Origin: MFD01213-c1 sp963704405
GTDB taxonomy: Bacteria > Planctomycetota > Phycisphaerae > Tepidisphaerales > Tepidisphaeraceae
Direction: 5' to 3'
NCBI GenBank assembly: GCA_963704405.1
Contig: OY969903.1
Coordinates: 248,001 to 312,000, forward strand
DNA: 64,000 nucleotides
Shown here: in pieces, positions 43,434 through 52,268 of the stretch
Position numbering within the stretch: position 1 is the first letter of the stretch
How the letters are laid out: each line of letters starts with the position of its first letter
Notes under the pieces: model-generated
What the model saw: only the letters and a program-made list of their open reading frames with translations
What the model was told of the DNA's origin: nothing
Database searches by the model: none
Translations under genes and position numbers: made by a program

Positions 43434-45357
43434 TTATTCCTTCACTTCATATTCCGCATCGATCACGTCTTCATCCTTCTTCCCACCGCCGGCGGTGGCG
43501 CGGTCGGATTGGGCTTCGGGGGCGGGGCCGCCTGGTGCGCCACCGGGGGTTGCGCCGGCCTGGTTGGCGTACATGGCTTCGCCGAGTTTCTGGCTGACGC
43601 TGGTGAGGTTGTCCATCGATTTCTTGATGGCAGCGCCGTCGTCGCCTTTGAGGGCGTCGCGGAGCTGGTTCAAGGCGGATTCGATGGAACCCCGGGTGCC
43701 GCCGTCGACCTTTTCGCCGAAATCTTTCAGGGCTTTTTCGGTGCTGTAGGCGAGGCTTTCGCCCTGGTTCTTCAGGTCGATGACTTCACGCCGCTTCTTG
43801 TCGTCGGCGGCGTGGGTCTCGGCGTCGCGCTTCATCTTCTCGATTTCTTCCTTGCTCAAACCTCCGGTTTTTTCGATGCGGTGGGCAATTTCCTTGCCGG
43901 TGCCGCGATCTTTGGCGGCGACGTTGAGGATGCCGTTGACGTCGATGTTGAACGTCACCTCGATCTGCGGCAAGCCGCGGTGCCGGGGGGATGCCTTCGA
44001 GATTGAAGTTGCCGAGCAGGCGGTTATCGCGGGCGAATTCACGTTCGCCTTGCAGGACGTTGATCGTCACCGCCGACTGGTTGTCGCTGGCCGTGGAGAA
44101 TGTTTCGGTCTTGCTGGTGGGGATCGTAGTGTTGCGCGGGATGAGGACAGTCATCACGCCACCGAGGGTTTCGACGCCCAGGCTGAGCGGTGTCGCATCG
44201 AGAACCAGGATGTCCTTGACGTCGCCTTTGGCGATCGCGCCCTGGATGGCGGCGCCGATGGCGACCACTTCGTCCGGGTTCACGCTCTTATTGGGTTCCT
44301 TGCCGTTGAAGAGTTCCTTCACCAGCTTTTGCACCATCGGGACGCGGGTGCTGCCACCGACCAGGACCACTTCGTCAACCTGGCTTGCCGACAGCTTTGC
44401 GTCCTTGAGCGCATCGAGCACAGGCTTGCGGGTCTTTTCAACCAGCGGCTGAATGAGCTGCTCGAACTTGCTGCGATTGATCGTGATCTGCAAATGCTTC
44501 GGACCGCTCTGGTCAGCGGTGATGAACGGCAGATTCACCGTCGTCTCCATCGCCGAACTCAGCTCGATCTTGGCCTTCTCGGCGGCTTCCTTCAGGCGCT
44601 GAAGGGCCATCGGATCTTTTCGCAGATCGATCCCTTCGGTCCGCTTGAATTCATCCGCCAGGAAGTTGATGAGCACCTGGTCGAAGTCATCGCCGCCGAG
44701 GTGGGTGTCACCATTGATGGAGAGGACTTCGAAGACGCCGTCACCGACATCAAGGACGGACACATCGAAGGTGCCGCCGCCGAGGTCGAAGACGCAGATT
44801 TTTTCGTTCTTTTTCTTGTCGAGGCCGTATGCGAGAGCGGCTGCCGTGGGTTCGGGCAGGACGCGAAGGACGGTCAACCCGGCGATTTCGCCGGCGTCCT
44901 TCGTCGCTTTGCGCTGGGCGTCGTTGAAGTATGCGGGGACAGTGATGACGGCCTCGGTGACTTTTTCCCCGAGATAGTCTTCGGCCGTCTTCTTGAGGTC
45001 TTGAAGGATGAAGCTGCTGACCTGCTCGGGGGTGTAATCCTTGCCGCGGACGCGCACCTTCACCATTTCTTCGGGTCCACCGATGATTTCGTAGGGGACC
45101 ATCTTTTCTTCACTGGCCACCTCGCTATGGCGGCGTCCCATGAAGCGCTTGATGCTGAAAACAGTGTTTTTGGGGTTGGTAACTTGCTGATGCTTAGCCG
45201 TCTGTCCGATCAGCCGTTCACCTTTTTCTGTGAAACCGACCACTGATGGAGTGATGCGGCTGCCTTGGGCGTTAATCAGCACCTTCGGTTGGTCGCCTTC
45301 CATGATGGCGACGCAACTGTTGGTTGTGCCCAGGTCAATGCCAATGATCTTTGCCAT
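43434..45357 (-). CDS. dnaK: Molecular chaperone DnaK (one frame break)
   Basis: About 641 residues from MAKIIGIDLGTTNSC, with AAGGAGAT four bases ahead. Hsp70 landmarks: GIDLGTTNSCVAIMEG, VITVPAYFNDAQRKA, VFDLGGGTFDVSVLDVG and VVLVGGSTRVPMVQ. Around 43985-43990, six consecutive G (C on the coding strand), the frame changes. Two added bases would restore the invariant PAPRG of the substrate domain; removing one base gives PRHRG. The C-terminal lid has GLSKEEIEKMKRD and ends DVIDAEYEVKE. A sequence error is much likelier than a broken essential gene. No grpE or dnaJ next to it, and the CIRCE element is absent. Confidence 0.93.
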
Positions 45358-45932
45358 GAATATCTCCTTGATTTGTACTTTAATGGAACAGCGCGGCTTC
45401 CTTTTGAGATTGTGCCGGCCGCGCGATCCACTCACCTAGGGCAAAGAGTGTGCCATCGTAGCCCCGGTCATTATCAAACGTAAGTCGATTAAAGCAAATA
45501 ATTTACGAAGAATGACCGAATGCCGGCCACCCTGCCTGAAGATGCCAAATCGACAGGCTCCGCCTGTATGCTGCCACTCTGGCAAATTAGAGAACAGTGC
45601 GACGCTGACGCAGGCGATGCGGTCATTTCGCCGCGCTCGATACGCGATGTGGCTGGGGGTATTGCAATCTACCATCAAAAAAACTGCGGAATGACGATAG
45701 AAATCCTCAATTTCCGATTTTCATATTATTCGTGGAACAAAAGTTGTTAGAAGGCGACCGGCAATGAATTAGATTTTAAAACGGTTCTCACTCTCCCCTC
45801 CGACAGCGGTCTGGGATGCCCTCCCCCTGACCGCTGTTTTTTTGTCCCCACAGTCAGATGCGGTCAGCCGAGTGCAATGGTTCACTTCGGACCATTTTCA
45901 CCTGTTGGGTAATCCGTTATCCTCCGCCGACC
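45358..45932. other. Gap between dnaK and sucD; no clear gene
   Basis: About 575 bp between divergent genes. Short frames on both strands lack motifs. It contains a GACAGGCTCCGCCTGT hairpin near 45552, AT-rich promoter-like sequence at 45690-45780 and a strong plus-strand terminator at 45803-45843. A small RNA is possible. Confidence 0.5.
45803..45843 (+). terminator. Rho-independent terminator with no assigned gene
   Basis: ACAGCGGTC (45803-45811) and GACCGCTGT (45829-45837) pair perfectly with a 17-base loop, followed by seven T (45837-45843). It is on the plus strand, where no coding gene lies upstream within the gap; it points to a short transcript, perhaps a small RNA. Confidence 0.8.
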
Positions 45933-46847
45933 ATGAGCATTCTCGTCAACAAAGACACTAAAGTTATCTGTCAGGGGATTACCGGCTCGGCCGGGGCATT
46001 TCATACCAAGGGGTGCCTGGAATACGGCACAAAGATGGTCGGCGGGGTCACGCCTGGCAAAGGCGGGCAGAAAGACGCCAACGGATTGCCGATTTTCAAC
46101 ACGGTGCATGAAGCGGTGCGTGCGACCGGCGCGACGGCGACGATGATTTTCGTTCCACCGCCGTTTGCGGCTGATTCCATCATGGAGGCGGCGGACGCGG
46201 GCATGGACGTCATCTGCGCCATCACCGAAGGGATTCCGGTCCTGGACATGGTGAAGGCCAAGGCATTTTTGAAGGAGCGGCCCAAGTCGCATCTGATCGG
46301 CCCGAACTGCCCCGGAGTGATCACACCAGGCGAGTGCAAGATCGGAATCATGCCGGGTTATATCCACCTGCCGGCGAAGGAATCGAAGACGGGGAAGTCG
46401 GTCGGAATCATCAGCCGCAGCGGGACGCTGACGTATGAAGCGGTGTGGCAATGCACCAGCCGCAACATTGGGCAGACCACTTGCGTCGGCATCGGCGGCG
46501 ATCCGGTGAAGGGGCTGAATTATATTGAACTGCTCGAGATGTTCAGCAAAGACCCGGCGACACAGGGAATCATCCTGATTGGTGAGATCGGTGGAGCGGA
46601 CGAGGCAAACGCCGCCGCTTATATCAAGCAAAATGTGAAGAAGCCGGTGGTGGCGTTTATCGCCGGCGTGACCGCGCCGCCCGGAAAACGCATGGGACAT
46701 GCCGGGGCGATCATCAGCGGCGGTGAAGATACGGCGGAAACGAAGATCGCAGCGCTCAAAGCCGCGGGAATCGCGGTCGCCAATAGCCCGGCGACGATTG
46801 GGGAAGAGATGGCAAAGGTGCTGGGGGTGGCGACAGTCGCGGCGTGA
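45933..46847 (+). CDS. sucD: Succinyl-CoA synthetase alpha subunit
   Basis: 304 residues from the ATG of MSILVNKDTKVICQGITGSAG. The CoA-binding domain has VTPGKGGQ and NTVHEAV. The phosphohistidine loop is KRMGHAGAIISGGEDTAETK, and IGPNCPGVITPGECKIGIMPG is the usual middle signature. It makes ATP/GTP from succinyl-CoA in the TCA cycle with SucC. sucC is not adjacent, so the two subunits may be encoded apart. No Shine-Dalgarno before the start. A terminator follows in the convergent gap. Confidence 0.95.
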   Translation: MSILVNKDTKVICQGITGSAGAFHTKGCLEYGTKMVGGVTPGKGGQKDANGLPIFNTVHEAVRATGATATMIFVPPPFAADSIMEAADAGMDVICAITEGIPVLDMVKAKAFLKERPKSHLIGPNCPGVITPGECKIGIMPGYIHLPAKESKTGKSVGIISRSGTLTYEAVWQCTSRNIGQTTCVGIGGDPVKGLNYIELLEMFSKDPATQGIILIGEIGGADEANAAAYIKQNVKKPVVAFIAGVTAPPGKRMGHAGAIISGGEDTAETKIAALKAAGIAVANSPATIGEEMAKVLGVATVAA

Positions 46848-46970
46848 GATTTTCAGCGCCGGCTAAGGATTGCTGACGAAGCGCATCGTCCATCAAAAAG
46901 CCGCTCAGGCAATCGTGCAAAGGTTTTTTCTTCTTCGAATTTCTCTGCCGGCCATATTCAGCACCGATTA

Positions 46971-47007
46971 AAACGACAACGCCGCGTCGGCGTTGGACGC
47001 GGCGTTG
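46971..47007 (-). terminator. Rho-independent terminator of the DUF2203 gene
   Basis: CAACGCCGCGTC (46977-46988) and GACGCGGCGTTG (46996-47007), a perfect 12-bp stem with a 7-base loop. On the minus strand TCGTTTT follows. It serves the minus-strand gene ending at 47041 and perhaps sucD on the plus strand. Confidence 0.8.
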
Positions 47008-47040
47008 ATCGGTTTGGTTTTCCTGTCGCTGGCTTTCGGG

Positions 47041-47475
47041 CTATTCTTTTTCATCCAGCGTCGACACGGACTTTCGGCCGGCGAAGCCGGTGTTGAGTTC
47101 GTGCCAGAAGGTGATTTTTTCTTCGCCGAGCTTCCAGCAGAGATAGACATCGCGGCCCTGGTGGCGGCCGACAAAATCGATCAAGCCGGTCTGGTAGTCT
47201 TTCAGTTCGCAGCCCACCTCGTTCAGCTCATCGACCAGGTCCTGCAGGCGGTCGAGAGTGGAATCGAGTGCGGTCTGGGCGGGAACCTGTTCTTTGGCAT
47301 CGTGCAGGCGCTCGATGCGGGCTTGAAGGTCGAGCGCGACGTCATGCGTGCGAACGATGTCGCCGACGATGCGCTTGACCAGTGGAAGCGATTTGTTGGC
47401 TTGCGCGACGGTAAATCGCTTCTTGGGGAGTGACGGGGTTACAGGCCGCGGAGTGAAGAACGACGGGCCGGGCAT
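47041..47475 (-). CDS. DUF2203 family protein
   Basis: 144 residues from the ATG of MPGPSFFTPRPVTP, with GGAAAGG nine bases ahead. The family profile is clear: FTVAQANKSLPLVKRIVGDI, a coiled-coil centre (LDLQARIERLHDA), ELNEVGCELKDYQTGLIDF and GRDVYLCWKLGEEKITFWHELNTGFAGR. Function is unknown in all bacteria where it occurs. It ends in a strong terminator. Confidence 0.88.
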   Translation of the reverse strand: MPGPSFFTPRPVTPSLPKKRFTVAQANKSLPLVKRIVGDIVRTHDVALDLQARIERLHDAKEQVPAQTALDSTLDRLQDLVDELNEVGCELKDYQTGLIDFVGRHQGRDVYLCWKLGEEKITFWHELNTGFAGRKSVSTLDEKE

Positions 47476-47816
47476 AGGCGGCTGCCTTTCCGTGGGCGGC
47501 TTTAAAATTCGCCGCGCCAACGATAAGTCGAACACGGTCGATCCGCGGTTGATTATTACACACGGGTCGCAAGATTCAATGCGCCAAACCTGCCCTGATT
47601 TGGCAAAGTATATGCCGGAACCGGAAGCGGGGCAAAGTGAAGCGGAAAGTGCGGGCGGATTTGCAAGCCTGCCGCCTGCGATGGGTCTGAATGTGCGTCA
47701 TTGCGGCATTTCCCAACACGTCCGCGCTGATGGGTCCATGCCATGCTCCAGGCGATACGGAGCGCAAGCCTGACAGCGAGGCTCGTCAGGACGACAATCC
47801 GGCACTCAGGAATTGG

Positions 47817-48505
47817 ATGATGGGCGACATGTGTGCAGCGGAGCATTCGGTGGACAAAGTGAAAGAGCCACATCTGGAAACGCCGGCGGAGGAGGCGGTC
47901 AGCAGCATTACGCATGGAATCGGGGCCATGCTCAGCATTGCGGGATTGATCGCGCTGATCGGGATAGCTCGGCTGGGCAGCAGCCCGCGGGGGGTGGTGG
48001 TCGTCAGTATTTATGGTGTGACGCTTCTGCTGATGTATGTGGCGAGCACAGGATATCACCTGGCCCGCTCGCCGCGGGCAAAGCGGGCGATGAAGATTTT
48101 CGATCATGCGTCGATTTATCTGCTGATTGCGGGGACTTATACGCCGATCCTTCTGCTGGCGATGCGCGGCGCTGGGGATGGAGCCTGTTTGGTGTGATCT
48201 GGGGGCTGGCGGTGGCGGGAGTGGTGCTGAAGTTTTTCTTCGTCGATCGCTATGAGCCGCTGAGCGTGGCGGTCTATATCATGATGGGATGGCTGGCGCT
48301 GGTTGGGATTAAACCGATGCTGGCCGCCCTGCCGCCGGGCGGGATGAGCTGGATCCTGGCCGGTGGGATTGCATATACGGGCGGCGTGGTGTTTTTTTTC
48401 TGGGACCGGTTGCCGTTCAATCATGCAATCTGGCATTTGTTTGTGATGGCCGGCAGCGTGTGCCACTTTGTGGCGGTGCTGGATTATGTGCTGCCTCGGG
48501 CGTGA
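47817..48505 (+). CDS. Hemolysin III / PAQR family membrane protein (one frame break)
   Basis: About 229 residues read across one missing base near 48171-48176. The start at 47817 has AGGA five bases ahead. PAQR signatures: EEAVSSITHGIGAMLSIAGL (first helix and His), FDHASIYLLIAGTYTPILL, then after the break WGWSLFGVIWGLAVAGVVLK, MGWLALVGIKPML and NHAIWHLFVMAGSVCHF. Seven membrane helices with the conserved metal-binding His set are expected. The physiological role, possibly membrane homeostasis, is uncertain. A base near 48171 would restore AWGWSLFG. Confidence 0.85.
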
Positions 48506-48523
48506 ACCATCGGGCGTTTTCGA

Positions 48524-49804
48524 ATGACGATTCTTCTTCTGGCGATCGGCAGTTCCGGAGATGTGCATCCGTTCGTCGGGCTGGGGCTTGCGCTGCGCGA
48601 GCGGGGACATCGGGTGAAGATTCTGGCGAATCCGTTTTTTGGCGGGCTGATTGAAAGCGTGGGGCTGGAGCTGGCGCCGCTGGGGACGGCGGAGGAATTT
48701 CTGGAGCTGCGGGACAATCCCGATCTCTGGCATTTCCTTAAAGGATTTCCGACGGTGATCAACGCGGTGCTCCGCGGGATTCGCCCAACCTATGACGCGA
48801 TCATGAGCCATTATGTACCGGGGGAGACGGTGATCGCGGCTTCCACGCTGGGGCTGGGGGCGCGGGTGGCCCAGGACAAACATGGGTTGCCGCTGGCGAC
48901 GGTGCATCTGGCGCCGGCGATTTTTCGCAGCACGATCAAGCCGCCGAAGCTGCCGGGATTGTTTATGCCGGACTGGTTGCCGCGGACGTGCAAGAAGATG
49001 ATGTTCGTGGTGGGAGATAAGCTGGTGGTGGATCGGCTGGTGTGTCCGGCGTTGAATGCGTTTCGGGCGGAGGTGGGGCTGGGGCCGGTGAGGGGAATCC
49101 TGGCGAATTGGTGGCATTCGCCGCAGCGGGTGATTGGGTTGTTTCCGGAATGGTTTGCTGAGCCGCAGGCGGATTGGCCGGCGCAGACGAGGTTGACGGG
49201 GTTCCCGCTGTATGACGAGCGCGGGGTGTCGGATATGCCGGCATCGCTTTCCGCGTTCCTGGCGGCGGGTGATGCGCCGGTGGTTTTTACGCCCGGCAGC
49301 GCGATGATTCATGCGCATGATTTTTTCAGGGAATCAGTCGCCGCCTGTGTGAATTTGAATTGCCGGGGGATTTTGCTATCGCGGCATGCGGGGCATATTC
49401 CGGCGGATTTGCCGGCAAACGTGAGGCACTTTGATTATGCGCCGTTCAGCCAGGTGCTGCCGCGAGCGGCGGCGATTGTGCATCATGGAGGGATTGGCAC
49501 GAGTGCGCAGGGAATGAAGGCGGGAGTGAAGCAACTGGTGACGCCGTTCTGCCACGATCAGAAGGATAATGTGTTTCGGATGCAGGAATTGGGAGTGGGG
49601 AGGATGATTCAGCAGAGGCATTATCGGGGCAAAGCCGTGGCGCGTGTCCTGGGAGAGATGCTGCGGGATGAGGAGATGGCGGCTCGGTGTGCGGCGGTTC
49701 GAGAGAAGTTTGCCGGTGGGGATCCGATTGGGGATACGTGCAGATTGATTGAGGATTTGATTGCGGGAGCGGGAAAGCCGCAGCTTTCCGGGAGTTTCCG
49801 GTAA
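48524..49804 (+). CDS. Family 1/28-type glycosyltransferase
   Basis: 426 residues. GT-B fold: LAIGSSGDVHPFVGLGLALRERGH at the N-terminus, VIAASTLGLGARVAQDKHG in the acceptor domain, VVFTPGSAMIHAHDFF at the hinge and RAAAIVHHGGIGTSAQGMKAGVKQLVTPFCHDQKDN in the donor domain, with the HHGG of UDP-sugar enzymes. The closest types are macrolide and sterol glucosyltransferases. It starts 18 bp after the hemolysin III gene and may be cotranscribed with it. The acceptor is unknown. Confidence 0.88.
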   Translation: MTILLLAIGSSGDVHPFVGLGLALRERGHRVKILANPFFGGLIESVGLELAPLGTAEEFLELRDNPDLWHFLKGFPTVINAVLRGIRPTYDAIMSHYVPGETVIAASTLGLGARVAQDKHGLPLATVHLAPAIFRSTIKPPKLPGLFMPDWLPRTCKKMMFVVGDKLVVDRLVCPALNAFRAEVGLGPVRGILANWWHSPQRVIGLFPEWFAEPQADWPAQTRLTGFPLYDERGVSDMPASLSAFLAAGDAPVVFTPGSAMIHAHDFFRESVAACVNLNCRGILLSRHAGHIPADLPANVRHFDYAPFSQVLPRAAAIVHHGGIGTSAQGMKAGVKQLVTPFCHDQKDNVFRMQELGVGRMIQQRHYRGKAVARVLGEMLRDEEMAARCAAVREKFAGGDPIGDTCRLIEDLIAGAGKPQLSGSFR

Positions 49805-49963
49805 AGGGGGCGGAAGGCGACCGGCCTTCTTTGCAGGCGATGTGTTCCGCGGAATTCCTTTGTCCAATGCCAGTTGGAGCATTATGATCAGCACAAGAAA
49901 TTGCCAAAGGTTTTCGGCGGCAATGCCGGCGACGACGGTTATCGCGACTGTGGGAGATCATCG

Positions 49964-51169
49964 GTGGGTGCTCAAGATATTGGGGTTTTCAATGAGCCCT
50001 GGGCTCGGCGCAGCCGCTCTGCATTTACACTCATCGAACTTTTAGCTGTTATCGGTATTATTGCGCTAGTCGTTGGGATGCTCCTGCCAGCAGTGGCAAA
50101 GGCGCGCCGGGCGGCGGAGATGACGGTTTGCATGAGCAACCTGCACACCATCGGGCAGGCGATGGTAATGTATACGGCGGAATACCAGGGGTGGCTGCCG
50201 GGGTCGGGGTGGACAACGGGGGCGATGTTCTGGGATTTTTCGCAGACGCCTCCGGTACCGGCGACGGCAACGCCGCGATATACGATTGCTTATTCGCCGG
50301 GGCTTAATGAATCGAATGATTGGGCAGGGCCGCTTGCGCGGCAGATGGGGATTAAAGATCCGGCGATCAATGGGGATGATGACCGGGTTCGCTATCGGCG
50401 ATATCGAGAACTGAACTGGTTGACCTGCCCGGTATATCAGACGATGCCGATCGCGGCGAGCAGCGGAAGCAGTGCTGATGTTGGGCCGGGGCAGGGATTG
50501 AGCTACTGCACTTCCCTGGCATTTTTGGATAAGGCCTGGGAGACGTTCAGCAAGACGGATGAGCCGCGGCTGGATGGAAATCTTGTTATCCCGGCGGATC
50601 CGACGGGGACTCGGGGAATCATCACACTGCCGGCGAATTATGGGCCGCGGATCACGAAGATTGGGTCGCCTTCGACGAAAGTATTTGCGGCGGATGGGGC
50701 AAGGACCATCAAACCGAAAGCGGTTGGCGGGAGGAACGTGGAGCAGCCGCCGGAGTATGTGATCTCGGCGTCGCCGGGATCGACGAATTGGGACGACACT
50801 TCTTATGCGGACTATGGCGCGTTTGGTGGATGGAGCCACAGCGCGTATCGAACGGCGGTTCCAGGGAACTCGGCGAACATGCCGGCGCAGGATCTGCGGA
50901 TTTGGGCGTATCGCCATGGGACGCTCAGCGCATTCAAGGCAGCGGGCGCGTACCGGATGAATATGGTTTTCTTTGACGGGCATGTTGAAACGCTGGACGA
51001 TGTTCAAGCGGCGAACCCGGCGCTTTGGATGCCGACGGGCAGCGTGATTTGTCCGGACATGGGCGCGGCCGGGACCGCGGTGGCGGGCACAAAAACAGTC
51101 TGGAGCGATGTGCAGAAGAGGTATTGTGCGGGGGTTGAAGGAAGTTCTGGAAAATGGATGTCGCCGTGA
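49964..51169 (+). CDS. Prepilin-like type II secretion/pilin protein
   Basis: 401 residues from the GTG at 49964, which has GGGAGA six bases ahead; the longer frame to 49874 has no such site. SRSAFTLIELLAVIGIIALVVGMLLP is a prepilin cleavage and hydrophobic helix, with the conserved Glu at position 5 after the cleavage site. It is followed by KARRAAEMTVCMSNLHTIGQ, as in planctomycete prepilin-type proteins. The C-terminus has MVFFDGHVETLDDV, the DGH segment of this family. It is presumably processed and assembled in a pseudopilus or surface layer. Monocistronic by appearance. Confidence 0.85.
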   Translation: MGAQDIGVFNEPWARRSRSAFTLIELLAVIGIIALVVGMLLPAVAKARRAAEMTVCMSNLHTIGQAMVMYTAEYQGWLPGSGWTTGAMFWDFSQTPPVPATATPRYTIAYSPGLNESNDWAGPLARQMGIKDPAINGDDDRVRYRRYRELNWLTCPVYQTMPIAASSGSSADVGPGQGLSYCTSLAFLDKAWETFSKTDEPRLDGNLVIPADPTGTRGIITLPANYGPRITKIGSPSTKVFAADGARTIKPKAVGGRNVEQPPEYVISASPGSTNWDDTSYADYGAFGGWSHSAYRTAVPGNSANMPAQDLRIWAYRHGTLSAFKAAGAYRMNMVFFDGHVETLDDVQAANPALWMPTGSVICPDMGAAGTAVAGTKTVWSDVQKRYCAGVEGSSGKWMSP

Positions 51170-51188
51170 CATGACCGCTCCAGTTTCC

Positions 51189-51280
51189 GTCATTGAATAT
51201 TTTGTCATTGGAACTGGATTCGTCATTCGAATTTCCCTGCCTCCCTTCTTAACTTGGCGTTTCTCGGCGTCCTGGCGGCG
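51189..51280. repeat. Degenerate short tandem repeats upstream of the DUF3891 gene
   Basis: GTCATT occurs three times in 51189-51227. AACTTGGCGTTTCTCGGCGT and CCTGGCGG follow at 51251-51279, with GGCGT at about 10 bases. The complement resembles the (C)GCCAAG-type repeats of the arms at 53925 and 54403. It belongs to the same class of intergenic short repeats as the heptamers but without a clean period. Confidence 0.45.
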
Positions 51281-51324
51281 TATTTTATCTGTCCCCCATT
51301 CACCGTCGGAGTTAGGCTACTGCC

Positions 51325-52164
51325 ATGATCCGGCGTGAAGCGGGCAACGAATTTATTTTGATTACGCAAAACGACCATGCCATCCTGGCGGCGGAGCTGG
51401 CGGGGCATTTCGGGAATTCACGATTTGCCGCACCGAGGCGCAGGGAGTCGGTGCTGAGCGGTGTGCGGCTGCATGATGCGGGTTGGCCGCTGCATGATGA
51501 TGAACCAACGTTAAATCCGTCGCATCAGCCACTGGATGTTTTTGAGACGCCTCGACCGATCGCGCTGAAGGTGTGGTGTGCGTCGGCGGAACGGGCGGCG
51601 GCGGCGGATACGTATGGGGGGCTGCTGGCCAGTTTGCATTCGCTGGCGCTGAGCATTTACGCAACCACGCATGCGCCGCATCAGCATGAGAAATTTGATA
51701 TCTCGCAGATGCACGAGCGGTTTGAGGTGAATAAATTTCAGCATCGCGAGGTAGAGCGGCAGGAGCAGCTTCGCCGCCGGCTTGGGCTGCGGACCGATTT
51801 GCCGCTGAAGCATGGCCTGGCTGAGCCGAATGCTTCGCCGGAGGATGACCAGGTGATGTTTGACTTCCGGCTGCTGCAGGCAATGGATTTGATCAGCCTG
51901 TGCCTCTGCTGCACAAAACCACCGGCGGAGCAGACGCAGGATGTCTTCAAGCAGCCCGGCGGGGAAGCGCTACACCTGAAGCTTCGGCGAAAAGCGGGCG
52001 GGGAGGTAACGGTTTCACCTTGGCCGTTTGATGTGGACAGGATTGATGTGCGCGTGCCCTTTCGGGCGGTTCCCCGCCGGGCATATTCAACGCAGCATGA
52101 TTTCTTAAAGGTATATCAATCTGCGAAGACCGGATTGCTGGAGACGGCGGTTGTGGTGGAGTGA
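51325..52164 (+). CDS. DUF3891 family protein
   Basis: 279 residues with a HD-like look: MIRREAGNEFILITQNDHAILAAELAGHFGN, SGVRLHDAGWPLHDDEP (paired His/Asp), and FETPRPIALKVWCASAERA. DFRLLQAMDLISLCLCC and VSPWPFDVDRIDVRVPFR follow. This matches DUF3891, whose function is not known; the His/Asp clusters suggest metal binding. The short gap after it (to 52268) holds two CCGAAAA-TGTC units and no gene. Confidence 0.85.
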   Translation: MIRREAGNEFILITQNDHAILAAELAGHFGNSRFAAPRRRESVLSGVRLHDAGWPLHDDEPTLNPSHQPLDVFETPRPIALKVWCASAERAAAADTYGGLLASLHSLALSIYATTHAPHQHEKFDISQMHERFEVNKFQHREVERQEQLRRRLGLRTDLPLKHGLAEPNASPEDDQVMFDFRLLQAMDLISLCLCCTKPPAEQTQDVFKQPGGEALHLKLRRKAGGEVTVSPWPFDVDRIDVRVPFRAVPRRAYSTQHDFLKVYQSAKTGLLETAVVVE

Positions 52165-52268
52165 TCTCCACCAGCGAAAAATTTACGGCGCGATATCCAA
52201 CGTGTCCGAAAAATGTCCATTTTTTTCAGGACGAAACGGGCAAATATCCGCCTGTGCCCGAAAATGTC

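Noticed and set aside
45400..45450. CACTC...GAGTG upstream of dnaK as a CIRCE heat-shock operator
   Set aside because: The arms are only five bases and 12 apart; CIRCE needs nine-base arms with a nine-base spacer.
46940..46968. A further copy of the 250-bp repeat (CCATATTCAGCACCG)
   Set aside because: Only about 28 bases resemble 33775-33800; too short to separate from chance.
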